A DNA stretch of 64,000 nucleotides from Blastomyces gilchristii SLH14081. Lineage: Eukaryota > Ascomycota > Eurotiomycetes > Onygenales > Ajellomycetaceae. The number at the start of each line of letters is the position of its first letter. The first letter of the stretch is position 1. Of this stretch, positions 1 to 12,658 are shown in pieces. The stretch covers positions 457,816 through 521,815 of the forward strand of contig NW_003101661.1 in the NCBI RefSeq assembly GCF_000003855.2. The letters run 5' to 3'. The translations under genes and the position numbers were made by a program. The notes under the pieces are model-generated. The model was not told the DNA's origin. It saw nothing but the letters and a program-made list of their open reading frames with translations, and made no database searches.

Positions 1-2565
1 ATATAAGATGAATTAGAGTCAGCTATCTTCTCAAGTTCAGTTAAAACTGCTGCAGAGCCTGATTCAATTAATCACTTGATTATTTAAAATATATACTTCT
101 ATTTAAAGAATGAATATTTTGAGCTCTTTTTCAATCTCTTGAAAAATGAATATTATTCTGAATACTGAAGAGAAGTCACTGCAGTGATTCTTATAAAATT
201 TAATAGTAAAACTTCAATTTCTAAGTTATATAGAGTAATATCTCTATTGAACTATTTAGAAAAGATTTTAGAAAAGATAATAGTTACTTAACTATCTTTT
301 ATAAGCTCTATTAGTAATTCTCTTTTATTTAGTGAATAAATGAGAGATAGAAAATAATATTCTATAATTAACACTGTTCTCTCAGTTATTTATAATATTT
401 AAATAACAAAGTATAAAGATCTGATCTCAACTGTAGTTTTTATTGATATAAAAGAAGTATTTAATCATATTTTAAAGTCAAAGTTAATTCAGTTTTTAAA
501 GATATTAAAACTGTCACTTTCTTTAATAAAATGAGTTAACTATTCTATATATAAAAGAATTATATAACTTTTCTTTGATGAAATGAAATAAGATAAGACT
601 GAGATAAAAATAGAAGTACTGTAAGAATCTTCAATGTTACTCATTTTATTTATAATATACACTGTATATCTATTTAAAAATAGAAATATAAGAATAGTGT
701 GATCTCTGAGTTATATGAATGATATTAATCTAGTCTACAGCTTAAAAACTATCAAAGAGAATTTAAAAATAATTGAAAAATCTGTAAAGAAAATCTTTAT
801 TAAAGTAGATATTAATTAAATTCAATTTAATATAAATAAAACTGAGTTAATTCATTTCTTTTCTAGATTTAATAAGAAAGAACTATCTCTAACTCTTTTA
901 AACAGAGAGATTAAACTCAGTTTAAATATTAAATAATTAGAAGTATGATTAAACTCTAAGTTAAATTTTAAATATCATATTTAATAAAGAACTGTCAAGA
1001 TAGAAAGACTGTTAAATAATATAATCAGACTATTAAATACAGAGAGAGATCTATTCTTTCAGACTATGAAATAGTTATATATAACCTGTATTATCTCAGT
1101 AGCTGATTATGAAGTTTAAGTTTAATAAAATAATCAAGAAAATTTCACTGAACTCTTTTAAAGTCTGTAAAATAGAGTTTTAAGAAGAATTCTGAGAATA
1201 TTTAAATTATCTTTTATTAAAGTAATGAAAATTGAAGCTTCAATTCTTTCTTCTATTATTAGATTTGAAAAGATCTGTATAAACTATACTCTAAGAGTTA
1301 TAAAGATAAGCTTAAATTATATAATCAGAGAAAGAGTCTCTTCTTCATTTTTATCAATTAACTCTGAAAATGAACTGGATTGAAATAGATTTCTTAATTA
1401 AAATGAAAATAATTCTTTAAAGAAAATATCTTCTTAACTGTATAGACTATACTCACTGATTAAAAATCAATTTTCTTCTTTAAATATTGAAAAAGTTGAT
1501 CATAAGAAGATATCTCTCTGAAGAGAAAAGCTTGAATCTCTTATAGACTTGTAAATAAGTGAACTATCTAAGAAGAAAGAATATAAACAGTATTTGAAGA
1601 GAATTTCTACAACTAATATAGAAGACTCTATTCTGATTTATTCAGATAACTTTAAAAATGAGAATTTGAATAGATTAGATGCAGACATTGCTTATACTGA
1701 AGATAATATCAATTTTATCTTATATTTCTGAAATTTAGACTGTGAATCTGAAGTCTTTGATACTGAACTATTTATAATAGTGAAAGCTTTCAAACTCATT
1801 GAAATAAAATCTTATAAAAAAGAAAATAGTTTAAAAGAGATATAAATATTCTCTAATAATTAAGCTACTTTAAAAAGACTTAGAAATAGTTAGATTTATA
1901 GTGATTAAATGAATTTTAAACTGATCTTAAACTCTGTTTTAAAAATTTAAAAGAGAAGAATATCAAAACTGATAATTTATCTATACTTAGTTTCTGCTTA
2001 TATAAATATTTCTGATAATAAATTGACTGATTCAGCTGTAAAAAAGAGTTCAGAATTAAGCAGATCTATTCAAAAAATTATATTCTGATCTTTTATAAAG
2101 AGAAAAATAAAAGAATCTTATTTAAATAGTGGATATGAAAGCTGATTAGAAATAAAAGAAAGAGTATACATTACTCCAAGTTTGAAATAAAACTTAAGTG
2201 AAAATCTTGTTAATTAAATATAAAAAGAAAATATTCTCAACTATAATACAGCTGAAACTAGAATATAACTATTTCAAATCTTATATATAAAGATTTAATA
2301 ATAGATTTAATTCAATAGAATACTCATTCTGTAATATAAATAAGAATTCTGAGTATATTATAATACACTATATATTATATAATAGTCTCAGAGTCAGATT
2401 GAAAAAGAAGTATAATCTAAATTAATTAAATATAAGATTCTTATTCTCAACTGAAATAGAAATTAAATACTTAATAGACTTTCTATCAGAAACTTAAGCA
2501 GCTATAAGAAAATGACTATATTCAGAAATATCTGAATATGAAGAGAAGACAATTGATCTGATATA
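1..2565 (+). pseudogene. LINE ORF2 remnant: RT, RNase H, CCHC motif
   Basis: This is the remnant of the LINE replicase, which nicks target DNA and copies the element RNA into it. The frame can be followed by comparison with L6. An RT segment starting near AAEPDSINH lies in the first 100 bases. The catalytic box reads YMNDINLVYS near 712-745, so the first Asp of the usual Y-x-D-D is now Asn. RNase H lies at about 1620-2060, and the C-terminal CSFC..H..C motif near 2320-2380 has lost its first Cys to Tyr. Dozens of in-frame stops replace Trp and Gln codons. It cannot encode a working enzyme. Confidence 0.85.
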
Positions 2566-2941
2566 GTCTGTTAAAACAGCTATATACTATCTTTTAATAA
2601 TTTGTTTTATTACAGTCTCTCTTTACTTTACTTTTTCTTTCTATTCTTTTCTATCTATCTATTTAATATATCTATCTTTAAGACTGTGTTCTCTTTTCTT
2701 TTATCATGATATTATCAAATGATTTCAAAGTATCAGAAGATATTAAAATACTGTAATTTATAAACAGTTTTATTATTCTGAGCTAGAATTTTCTGATTTT
2801 GTATATCTGAAATTGATGAATGTATAATAGTTAACTTTATAGATATAGGAAAAACTCTGAGAACTAAAAGTTCTCAGGTAGATGTCATAGTCTCTGACTG
2901 CATTCATCTATAATTGAAGAATAATAATAATAATAATAATT
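1..2941 (+). mobile_element. LINE copy L1, 3' part, heavily mutated
   Basis: This is the 3' half of a LINE of the family seen nine times in the window. It enters the window inside the reverse transcriptase domain and runs through RNase H, a C-terminal zinc motif, a 3' UTR with the conserved terminal stem-loops (about 2853-2912) and a (TAA)n tail at about 2920-2941. It aligns by eye with the much cleaner copy L6 over its whole length. The 5' end and the left target duplication lie outside the window. Most differences from L6 are C-to-T or G-to-A transitions. Confidence 0.9.
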
Positions 2942-4250
2942 ACACAGATTCATTCTGCAGATAAATCACTTTCTGTGAGATTATTCTTATTAAAGAGAAG
3001 TATTTATAAGTTAGTCTTTTACTTATTCTTATAAATCATTATTCTTTGACACTGTAAAGTTGTAAGAAATTTTTCATTCTTTTATTAACTCTGTAGAATT
3101 GTAGAATCAAGATGTCTGTGATCTGCAATCACTCTTTATAGTTATATAGAAAGATTCAGATCTGTGATCTGTAATCACTCTTTATTTACTAGAGTGATCT
3201 GACTATTCTGTGAAATCACTCATAGTGTAAACAAATCTCTCTAAAGTAGTATAAATATCTGAGAACTGTCTGTGAAACTTCATCTTCTTTTGTCTTTTTC
3301 TGTAACAGCTCTCATTCTCACAAACTATGAGTATTCTCATTCATTTATAAAGTGTTTTTATTCAGATAATAGAGAGAGAGTGTTTCTAATAATATTTATA
3401 TATTAATTCAAGAACTTCTCAAGAATAAAAATCTTTTCAATTTTAATATCTTTATAAATAATGTCTGATTACTACTGAGCTTTTTATAACTATCTCTTTC
3501 ACTTCTCTGATCACTTTTTATCAGCTGATGAAGCAGAGATATTATCACTTGTAACAGTGTCTTCACTTCTCTCAGACTTATTATCATATTCAATCTTCAG
3601 ATTAGTAGTCAACTCTGTATCTTCTTCAGATCAGTCTCTGACTCTTAGTAGTACAGTCTCACTCTTTACTATAAGTCTTTTTATAAGTGATTCTTACAGA
3701 TTTTAACTGACAGTTTCTGTGAAGCTCTCAGTACTGTCAGTGTTCTCTGCAGTCTTACAGATCTATGATTACTCTCTCTCTACTCACATAATCTCTGATT
3801 AGATATATACAAATATGTCTAGATTTTCTATCAACAGTTCTTACACTGTAGTGCATTTTCATAATTTTATCATTGATGAGAGATAAGTCTCTGAGTATCT
3901 GTAAAATCTGAGTAATCAAGATAATATGAATAGTATAAATTCATAATAACAGTTAATCTAAGCAGATGAGCTCTCTCTCTACATCTCAATTATTTCTGAG
4001 CTGAATACTTCAGTATAACTGAGAAAGTGAATACAGCTTTATAAGAGATATCTGATTATATACACAGATAATCAGGTCTCAAGACTCTGCTATAACTGTA
4101 TACATTCTGATATCTGACTCTCTTAAAGTCTATGCATTTCTGATAATCTTTATATCAAATGTAATAATTATCTGTACTATGAATATGATACTCTCTGCTT
4201 CTTTGAAGAGAAGAATTGATAGTTATAGAGAGATTGAGTATCACAGATAT
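2942..4250. other. Unassigned AT-rich stretch between L1 and A1
   Basis: These 1.3 kb match none of the three retroelement families in the window as far as I can see by eye. The composition is the same as in the mutated elements: very few CC, GG or CG, and many TCT, TGA and CAG triplets. The only open frames are short (61 codons on the minus strand at 3408-3593) with no recognisable motif. It may be a mutated single-copy region, or a repeat represented only once here. I see no RNA gene or regulatory element in it. Confidence 0.5.
3115..3185 (+). repeat. Pair of 25-bp direct repeats
   Basis: A 25-bp word beginning TCTGTGATCTG and ending AATCACTCTTTAT occurs at 3115-3139 and again at 3161-3185, with one C/T difference and a 21-bp spacer. 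A related partial word follows near 3193. No function is suggested. Confidence 0.7.
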
Positions 4251-4522
4251 TGTGACGGGCTGCGCCTGATCAATCATATAGACTATTTCATTACACTTCA
4301 CAAATTCCTATCAAAGCTCCGATTCTCGGTCGCTGATTCTCAGCTGAAAACTCATGGAATTTCTATTCTTCCGCCCCGAAGCTCCACTGTGTACACATAT
4401 AAATATTCACTTCAATCACTGATTTCTGCACTTTCTCTTTCTTTTCCTTTTCTAACATTTTTCACTTTGTTATATAAGATCTATAAATATTATACTGATC
4501 TATTCAGTATAGGCCTCTTACA
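4251..4522 (+). repeat. 5' LTR of A1
   Basis: The LTR starts TGTGACGGGCTGCGCC and ends CCTCTTACA, so it has the usual TG...CA termini. It matches the LTRs at 10278, 31275, 33792, 34017 and 39390, and in reverse 57793-58075. It is shorter than the 309-bp A5 LTRs. Its GC-rich beginning still has CpG, unlike the element interior. Confidence 0.9.
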
Positions 4523-5402
4523 CTTAAAAAACATTCATCATCTTCTCATTAGAAATGATTACTCATCAAGAAGATATCTAAACACATAACACTGTGTAAG
4601 AAATAGAGAAAAAACTCATCAGTTAAGTGAACACTAAGTTTCTAGATAGAAGCTTACTTATCAGTCACTCTGACTTTACAACAAGATCTTACAAAGAGAA
4701 TATCAGTGAAAGACCTGAGAGTTCTGATACAGATGTATGAGATATTCATATGATTACACTTCTTCAGATTTCACAGATATCACACATTCAATGAATGATA
4801 TAATCATGTCTAACAATAACATGAGAGAACTCTCAAACACAAGCATAGATACAGTATCACAGTGGCTCTGAGTAATGTTGAAATTACAACAATAATAAAT
4901 AGCTGATATGCATGTGAATCAATAACATCAATATAAGGAAATTCAATAATTAACTTAACAAGAAATCCCTGCAATTTCAACACTGATAGAATTGAATATG
5001 AATACAATGTAAGTACTGAAGAAATGCTTAGATGCTCTTATATATTTGAATGCTTCTGATCTCACTCTCTACTCATTATGAAGATTGAAAATGCTTATGA
5101 AACTAAGTGTAGATGAAGATGTTATCAGTTTACTAATCAATCAAGATTGATATATCAATGAATAATTGAAGAATTGTGTGAAACAGAAGTTTCATTTATA
5201 AATGAAAGCATGTGAATCAGTGTTGTGAACATCTGATAATATCATCAAATATCTTGATATTCTATTCTAAGACACTGCTATGCAACAGAAAGTATTAGAT
5301 TGATTACAGAGTGTCTGACAGAGGAACATTTCTCTCACAACATTTATCTCTGACTTTGACATCAAGATTCTAGAAGCAGGTGATCAATCTTGAAAGGATT
5401 AA

Positions 5403-8400
5403 ATGAAGATTGATATGCTCAAGAAGATATTAACTTTTGTACTCTTACAGACTCTTATAAGTATAAACAAAAACCTGACTTATAAAGACTTCTGCATACA
5501 ACTTCAGACATTGAATGACTATCTTATCAAGCTTAAGAGTATACAGAACAGTGATAGAAGATATTACACTTCAATCACTCTTACACCTGCACTGAAGAAT
5601 AATAACAATGCAGATGCTATAAACTGAGTAGACTTAAATGTCTATGCATAAGCAAGGGTTTCTGCCATCTGAACAGGCTTCTAAGTTTCTGAAATCACTC
5701 TCAAAGAAGTCACTGATCAATATTAATGAGAAGTGTGTATCAACTGTAATTAATTAGAACATATTGCTTTCAACTGTCAATCAGCCTACATATCTTCTTA
5801 CTCAAAGAACGAATCAGTGTCTGTCTGTGTCAATCACATTGCATTAAAGAAAGATTCAGAAGATAACTATAAGAATGCTCTGATGAAACAGAGAGAAGAT
5901 TATCTTCTGTTCAAATTTGTAAACAGAAGCTTAAAGAGGTCAGATAACAATAATTTGAAGAGAAATTAATAATAGATGCAATTCCTGTATCTACTGTGAT
6001 TGATAATATGTATAATATAAAAGCTATGATAGACAGCAATCTATATCATTATACAATGATTAAATCTTCAGTGTATTCTCTTATTAAAACCCTGACTTCT
6101 CACAGAATTTGATAATTTAAAAGACATTCACACTCATTATATGATGAAACTGAACATAGATATCAAAGAACATTAACATGAAGATGCTTATATATATGAA
6201 GTTGATAATCTTGACTATAATCTTATACTAGAACTTGTCTGACTATCTGAACAATACATCTTGTTAAATGCTCAAAACAGGAGCTTAATATTCTCTAATA
6301 ATCATAGAATTCATGAAGATAATATTCACAAGACTATGAATCTTACACAGATCTCTGTCAACACTTATGAAATGCTCTGAAAAAGAAGTTATTAATAAGA
6401 CTGCTAACAAAGTCACTGACAATAGAATTATATAGTAATCTATTTCATTAGTCTGACTGATATTAAGAAAGCTCTAGAGAAGTTATTCTGTACTACAATA
6501 ACAGATTCTTATACAAAACTCTCTCAATAATATCATGAATATCTAGATATCTTTTAATAAGATAATATTATAAATATACTTCTCTTACAAGACTTAGGAG
6601 TGACTTATAGTATTAAGTTAGAGAAGAAGAATGATAAGAACTCTGAGTCATTATAAGACTCTCTTTATAATATATCTCAAGATAAACTTCTTTTTCTTCA
6701 GAAGATACTTAATAATCTGTTGAATAAGAAATTTATATATATTAGTAACTCTTCTACTACAGCTTCTATTCTCTTTGCAAAGAAATCAGATAAAGAACTT
6801 CAATTCTGTATAAATTATCAAGATCTAAACAGATTGATAAAGAAAGATTATTATTTCTTATCTCTTATCAATAAAATTCTAGCATGTATCAGACAAGCTC
6901 AATGATTTATAAAACTAGATATCATCACTGTATTTCATAAGATTTATATTACTGAAGAAGATAAATGACTTATAGCATTTCAAACATATTATAATCTCTT
7001 TGAATGAATAGTCACACTCTTTGAACTGACTAACATCTTCAGTATATTTCAGAAGTATATCAACTGAGCACTCTGAGATTTCCTTGATAAATTTATATCT
7101 ATATATTTAGATAATATTCTCATCTTCACTAATGAATTCAGAAAGAAATATCAGAAATATATACAGAGAATATTATAATAATTATAAGAGACAGAACTAT
7201 CAATAGATATTAATAAGTGTGATTTTGAAGTTAAGAGTATAAAATATCTAGATTTTATTATAGAAGCTGATAAGAGAATTTGAATAAATTCTGAGAAGAT
7301 CTTTGTCATTCTTGAATAAGAAGCTTCATATACTGTGAAAGATATATAAAGCTTCATTGAATTTACTAACTTCTATCAGCAATTTATATGAAACTTCTCA
7401 GATATTGTAAGATCACTTATAGAACTTCTTAAGAAGAACTCAGTATTTCAGTGATCAGCAGACACTGAAGCTGTATTCATACAGATAAAGGAGATATTCA
7501 TTAATATCTCTCTACTGATAGTATTTAATTATAATTATAAGATAGTTATTAAAGCTGATTTGTCTGACTATATTATAGAAGAAGCTATATTATAATATAA
7601 TAATAAAGATGTCTTATAATTATATATCTTCATATCTAAAAAACTGAGTCTCACTGAATATAATTATAAGATCTATGATAAGAAACTTCTTACAATTATT
7701 CACTATCTAGAAGAATGAGACTCTGAACTCTGAAGTATCTTCAAACTTGAGATAATCACAGATTATAAGAATCTCAAGTATTTTATAATTATCTATAAGC
7801 TTACTGAATGTCAGATGTAATAATCTGAGCTTTTAAGCTATTTTCATTTCACTATACACTATCATCTCAGCAGTCAGAACTTAATAACAGATGGTCTCTT
7901 ATGACAAGAGTAAGATATGTCTTTCAATGTAATAGATATCTGTTAAATGAACTGAGAACATCAGCTCTTAGATCTGAAGATATTAGTTGATTAAGAGGAA
8001 ACAACTGATAACACTATACATACTTCTTTAATTAGAACACTCTCTCTCTGAACTAATACTAATACTGATATCTTCACTTCTTTTACACTGAATGAACTTT
8101 GGCATATAACAGCTCAGACTAATGAACTTCTTCAGACTCTCACTGAAGCAGTATAATAAGAAGTATCTCAATTCTCTTCAGAATTATATATAAAGACTGA
8201 CATCTCAGAATGTTTAATTGATGATAATAATACTCTGTGATTTCATGAATGATACTGAGTATCTCATGCTGAATTCTTACACACTCAGATAATACAAGAG
8301 ATGCATGACTTATATATAACTGAACATTCAGATTGTGAATAACTGTACTGAATAATCTCTCAAGAATTCTACTCATCTGAGATATTAAATAGTATCAGAT

Positions 8401-9545
8401 ACTTTGTCTGAAACTGTAATCATTATTTCTCTATCATCTCATGAAAGAACTGTAGAAAAGATCTACTAAAACTGCTTAATATCTCTAATAGAATCTGATA
8501 AGATGTAATAATTAACTTTACTATCAATCTCTCTAAGAGTAAGAGTTATAAGAATGTTCTGATTATCATTAACTGATTGAGTAAAGATATAATATTGAAA
8601 TCTTATAATAAGATAAATACTGAACAAGTCACTGAAGTCTTTCTACAGAGTCTGTTCTATCAGATATATGAATTACTGAGATCTATAGTATCAGATTAAG
8701 ACTGTTAATTTGTGAGTACTCTCTGCACAAGAATCTGTCAAGTTCTCAAGATTATACACTATTTATTAACTATCTATCACTCTGAGATCAATGATGCATC
8801 AGAACAAACAATTCAGACTGTAAAGAACTATCTTTATAAGTTCTGTAATCACTTATAGAATGATTGATATGATCTTCTTCTACACACAGAAGTCACTATC
8901 AATGATCAAGATACTGATGTAATAGATATAAGTCTGTTCTTTCTTATATACAGATATTATATGAAAGTGTTGAATCTTCTAGAGATTACACAGTTTATAC
9001 TGAACTCTCACAGTTCAATTCAGATCACTGATAATATAGTAATAAAGCTCTGAGATATCTGTGATTGAGTAGAGATCTTCATAGCAAGTGCTAAACAAGA
9101 TTAAGAAGATTGAATTAATGTTCACTGAGACCTCACTGAGCAATATAAGATAGAGAACTTAGTGTAATTGAATCTTAAGAATATATGAATTATATGTCTG
9201 TCTTGTACACTGAATTAACATTATATTAAGTATAAAGTGATAGAAGTTCTAGATAGTTATAACTACTATCTTAACATACTATCAGAGATTCATAATATCT
9301 TTTATACAAGCTTACTTCACTGCACTATCACTGATCTCTTCTCTTTGTAACTGACGTCTGATTAACAGTTGCCAGAGATCATAGAAGAAGATAATGAACT
9401 TGAATAAGAGATTGAAGATATTCTTGATAAGAGACTCTGCAGCCGCAGCTGATAATATCTTATAAAATGAGTCAGCTATGATCACCTGATCTGAACTCTG
9501 AGCTTTGTGTTATCTGAAACAGCAGCTCTTGACTGATGAGAACTA
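5403..9545 (+). pseudogene. Family A gag-pol remnant in A1
   Basis: This was the structural and replication polyprotein of the chromovirus. A gag segment opens at Met 5403 (74 open codons). A zinc knuckle C-x2-C-x4-H-x4-C lies at 5736-5777 with an internal stop. The protease box reads MIDSN near 6027, with Ser in place of the expected Gly of D-S-G. RT begins near 6660 with an open segment to 6905, and its YLDD box at 7104-7115 reads YLDN. RNase H lies at about 7530-7720 and integrase at about 8200-9110. A chromodomain ending in a mutated YLIKW-type motif lies at about 9385-9520. Stops throughout, mostly TGA for Trp and TAA/TAG for Gln, make it non-functional. Confidence 0.85.
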
Positions 9546-9590
9546 CTTCTGAAAAGAGAGAACTAATGTGATGAGCTGCGTCTGATCAAT

Positions 9591-10277
9591 TATTATTATT
9601 ATTCTTCTTCTTCAATTATAGATGTATGCAGTCAGAGACTATGATATCTACCTGAGAACTAAAAGTTCTCAGGGTTTTTCCTATATCTATAAAGTTAACT
9701 ATTATACATTCATCAATTTCAGATATGCAAAATCAGAAAATTCCAGCTCAGAATGTAAAAACTGTTTACAAATTGCAGTATTTTAACATCTTCTAATACT
9801 TTGAAATCATTTGACAATATCATGACAAAAGAAAAGAGAATACAGTCTTAAAGATAGACACATTAAATAGATAGATAGAAAAGAATAGAAAGAAAAAAGT
9901 AAAGTAAAATAAAGAGAGACTGTAATGAAATAAATTATTAAAAGATAGTATATAGCTGTTTTAACAGACTATATCTGATCAATTTCCTTCTCTTCATATT
10001 CAGATATTTCTAAATGCAGTCATTTTCTTATAGCTGCTTGAGTTTCTGATAGAAAGTCTATTAAGTATTTAATTCCTGTCTCAGTTGAGAATAAGAATCT
10101 CATATTTAATTGATTTAGATTATACTTCTCTTTCAATCTGACTCTGAGACTATTGTATAATGCACAGTGCATTACAATATACTCAGAATTCTCATTTGCA
10201 TTGCAGAATGAGCATTCTATTGAATCAAATCTATCATCAAATCTTTGCATATAAGATTTAAAATAGCCATGTTCTAG
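9591..10277 (-). mobile_element. LINE copy L2, short 5'-truncated, in the A1 3' LTR
   Basis: This holds only the last ~690 bp of the LINE: (TAA)n tail (read as TTA on the plus strand from 9591), terminal stem-loops near 9627-9677, 3' UTR, and the ORF2 C-terminus with its CSFC..H..C motif (open frame 10020-10337, minus, running into the LTR). It is flanked by two copies of the first 24 bases of the family A LTR (9567-9590 and 10278-10301), which differ only by transitions and so look like a long target-site duplication. Confidence 0.88.
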
Positions 10278-10569
10278 TGTGGCGGGCTGCGCCTGATCAA
10301 TCATATAGACTACTTCATTATACTTCATAGATTTCATGAGAAGCTCTGATTCTCAGCCATTCTCAATTACTGATTCTCAGCCGTTACAAACACATATAAA
10401 TTCTCCCACTCTGAAGCTTCACTGTGTACACCATCACATACACATATAAATATTCACTTTAATTACTGATTCTTGCACTTTCTCTTTTCTTTTCTTCTTT
10501 AACATTTTTCACTTTGTTATATAAGACCTATAAATATTATATCAATCTATTCAGTGTAGATCTCTTACA
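10278..10569 (+). repeat. LTR shared by A1 (3') and A2 (5')
   Basis: A 292-bp family A LTR from TGTGGCGGGC to CTCTTACA. On its left is the end of A1 with L2 inserted at the LTR start. On its right is the family A leader that follows the 5' LTRs of A1 and A6. One LTR therefore serves two element bodies. Confidence 0.85.
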
Positions 10570-11649
10570 CTTGAAAAACATTTCATTGTCTTCTTATTAG
10601 AAATAATTATTCATGCTCATTATCTCCTCATTAGAAATGATTACTCATTGAGAAGATATTCAAACACATGACAACATGTAAGAAATAGAAAAACAGTTAA
10701 GTGAATAAATGAGTTCTCAGATAGAAGCTTGCTCATCAGTCACTCTGGCCCTGCAATAAGATCTTACAAAGAGAATATCAGTGAAAGATCTGAGAGTTCT
10801 GACACTTCAGACATATGAGATATTCATACAATTACACTTCTTCAAATAGCCGACATGCATGCTACTCAACAACTTCAATATAAGGAAATTCAACATCTAC
10901 AGAATTGAATATGAAAGTGCGGAAAGAATACTTAGATGCTTCTGCATATTTTAATGCTTTCAACCTCACTCTCTACTCATCATAAAGGATGGAAATGCTC
11001 ATGAAACTGAGTATAGATAAAGATAACATTGATTTATTAATTAATCAAGATTGATATATCAATGAATGATTGAAAAATCACACAAAATAGAAGTTTTATT
11101 CATGAATGAAAGCATATGAATCAGTGTTGTAAACACCTGACAATATTATCAAATATCTTGATATTCTGTTTCAAGACACTGTCATGTAACAGAAAGTGTT
11201 AGATTGATTACAGAGTATCTGACAGAGAAACACTTCTCTTATAACATTTATTCCTGACTTCAACACTCAGATCTTAGAAGCAGGTGATTAATCTTGAGAG
11301 AATTACATGAAGATTAGTATACTTAAGAAGATATTAACTATTAAACTCTTACAGATGCTTATAAGTATAAATAAAGACCTGACTTATAAAGACTTCTGTA
11401 TATAACTCTGAATATTAAATAACTATCTTATCAAGCTTAAGAGTATACAGAACAGTGATAGAAGATATTACATTTTAATCACTTATACATCTATGGTGAA
11501 GAATAATAATAATGATATAGATATTATAAACTGAGTAAATTCAAATGTCTATATATAAGCAAGAGTTTCTGCTGTTTAGACAGACTTCTGAGTTTCTGAG
11601 ATTACTTCTGAAGAAGTCACTAATTAATATTAACATAAAGTATACATTA

Positions 11650-12658
11650 TTATTATTATTATTATTATTATTCTTCAATTATAGATGTATGCAGTCAGAG
11701 ACTATGACATCTACCTGAGAACTTTTAGTTCTCAGGGTTTTTCCTATATCTGTAAAGTTAACTATTATACATTCATCAATTTCAGATATACAAAATCAGA
11801 AAATTCCAGCTCAGAATACAAAAACTGTTTACAAATTGCAGTGTTTTAACATCTTCTGATACTTTGAAATCATTTGACAATATCATGACAAAGGAAAAGA
11901 GAAAGAGAACACAGTCTTAAAGATAGACATATTAAATAGATAGATAGAAAGAAATTGAAAGAAAAAGATAAAGTAAAGAGAGACTGTAACAAAACAAATT
12001 ATTAAAAGATAGTGTATAGCTGTTTTAACAGACTATATCTGATTGATTTCTCCCTCTTCATATTCAGATAATTCTGAATTTAGCCATTTTCTTGTAGCTG
12101 CTTGAGTTTCTGATAGAAAGTCTATTAAGTATTTAATTCCTGTCTCAGCTGAGAATAAGAATCTCATATTTAATTGATTTAGATCATACTTCTCTTTCAA
12201 TCTGGCTCTGAGATTATTGTATAATGCACAGTGTATTACAATATACTCAGGATTCTCATTTACATTGCAGAATGAGCATTCTATTGAGTCAAATCTATCA
12301 TCAAATCTTTGTATATAAGATTTGAAATAGCCATGTCCTAGTTTCAGCTGTATTATAGATGAGAATATTTTCTTTTTACATTTAATTGAACAAGATTTTC
12401 ACTTGGGTTTTGTTTCAAATCTTGAATAATGTATACTCTTCTTTTGTTTCTACCAGCTTTCATTTCACTTATCTAAACAAGATTCTTTTATTTTTCTCTT
12501 TATAAAAGATCAGGACACAATTTTTTGAATAGATCTGCTTAATTCTGCACCCTTTTTTGCAGCTGAATCAGTCAATTCATTGCCATGTATATTTATATGA
12601 GCAGGAACCCAGTGCAGATGAATTATCAGCTTTGATGTTCTTCTCTTTTGAATTTTCA
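11650..12658 (-). mobile_element. LINE copy L3, 5'-truncated, in A2 gag
   Basis: About 1.0 kb from the LINE 3' end: the tail (TTA repeats from 11650), stem-loops, 3' UTR, ORF2 C-terminus and the last part of RNase H. An open 64-codon piece at 12510-12704 contains the RNase H motif HWVPAHINIHGNELTDSA. A 14-base duplication, TAAAGTATACATTA, sits at 11636-11649 and again at 12660-12673, the signature of target-primed reverse transcription. The copy is less mutated than the A2 sequence around it. Confidence 0.92.

Larger units (their letters stand above)
4251..10569 (+). mobile_element. Ty3/gypsy family A copy A1 (chromovirus)
   Basis: This is an LTR retrotransposon with a 5' LTR (4251-4522), a gag-pol region (about 5400-9545) and a 3' LTR beginning at 9567. 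The 3' LTR is interrupted after 24 bases by LINE L2 and resumes at 10278. The domain order protease, RT, RNase H, integrase, chromodomain is that of Ty3/gypsy chromoviruses. Sequence after 10569 is again family A leader, so the right-hand LTR is shared with A2 in a tandem arrangement. I could not find a five-base target duplication around A1, which fits that rearrangement. Confidence 0.88.

Noticed and set aside
3408..3593. 61-codon minus-strand frame as a small gene
   Set aside because: No motif or plausible codon pattern, and of a length expected by chance in this composition. The same holds for the short frames at 54520, 56124 and 56385.
4179..4589. 136-codon open frame on the plus strand
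   Set aside because: It spans the flank, the whole A1 5' LTR and the start of the leader. Other LTR copies do not keep the frame, and no domain is present.
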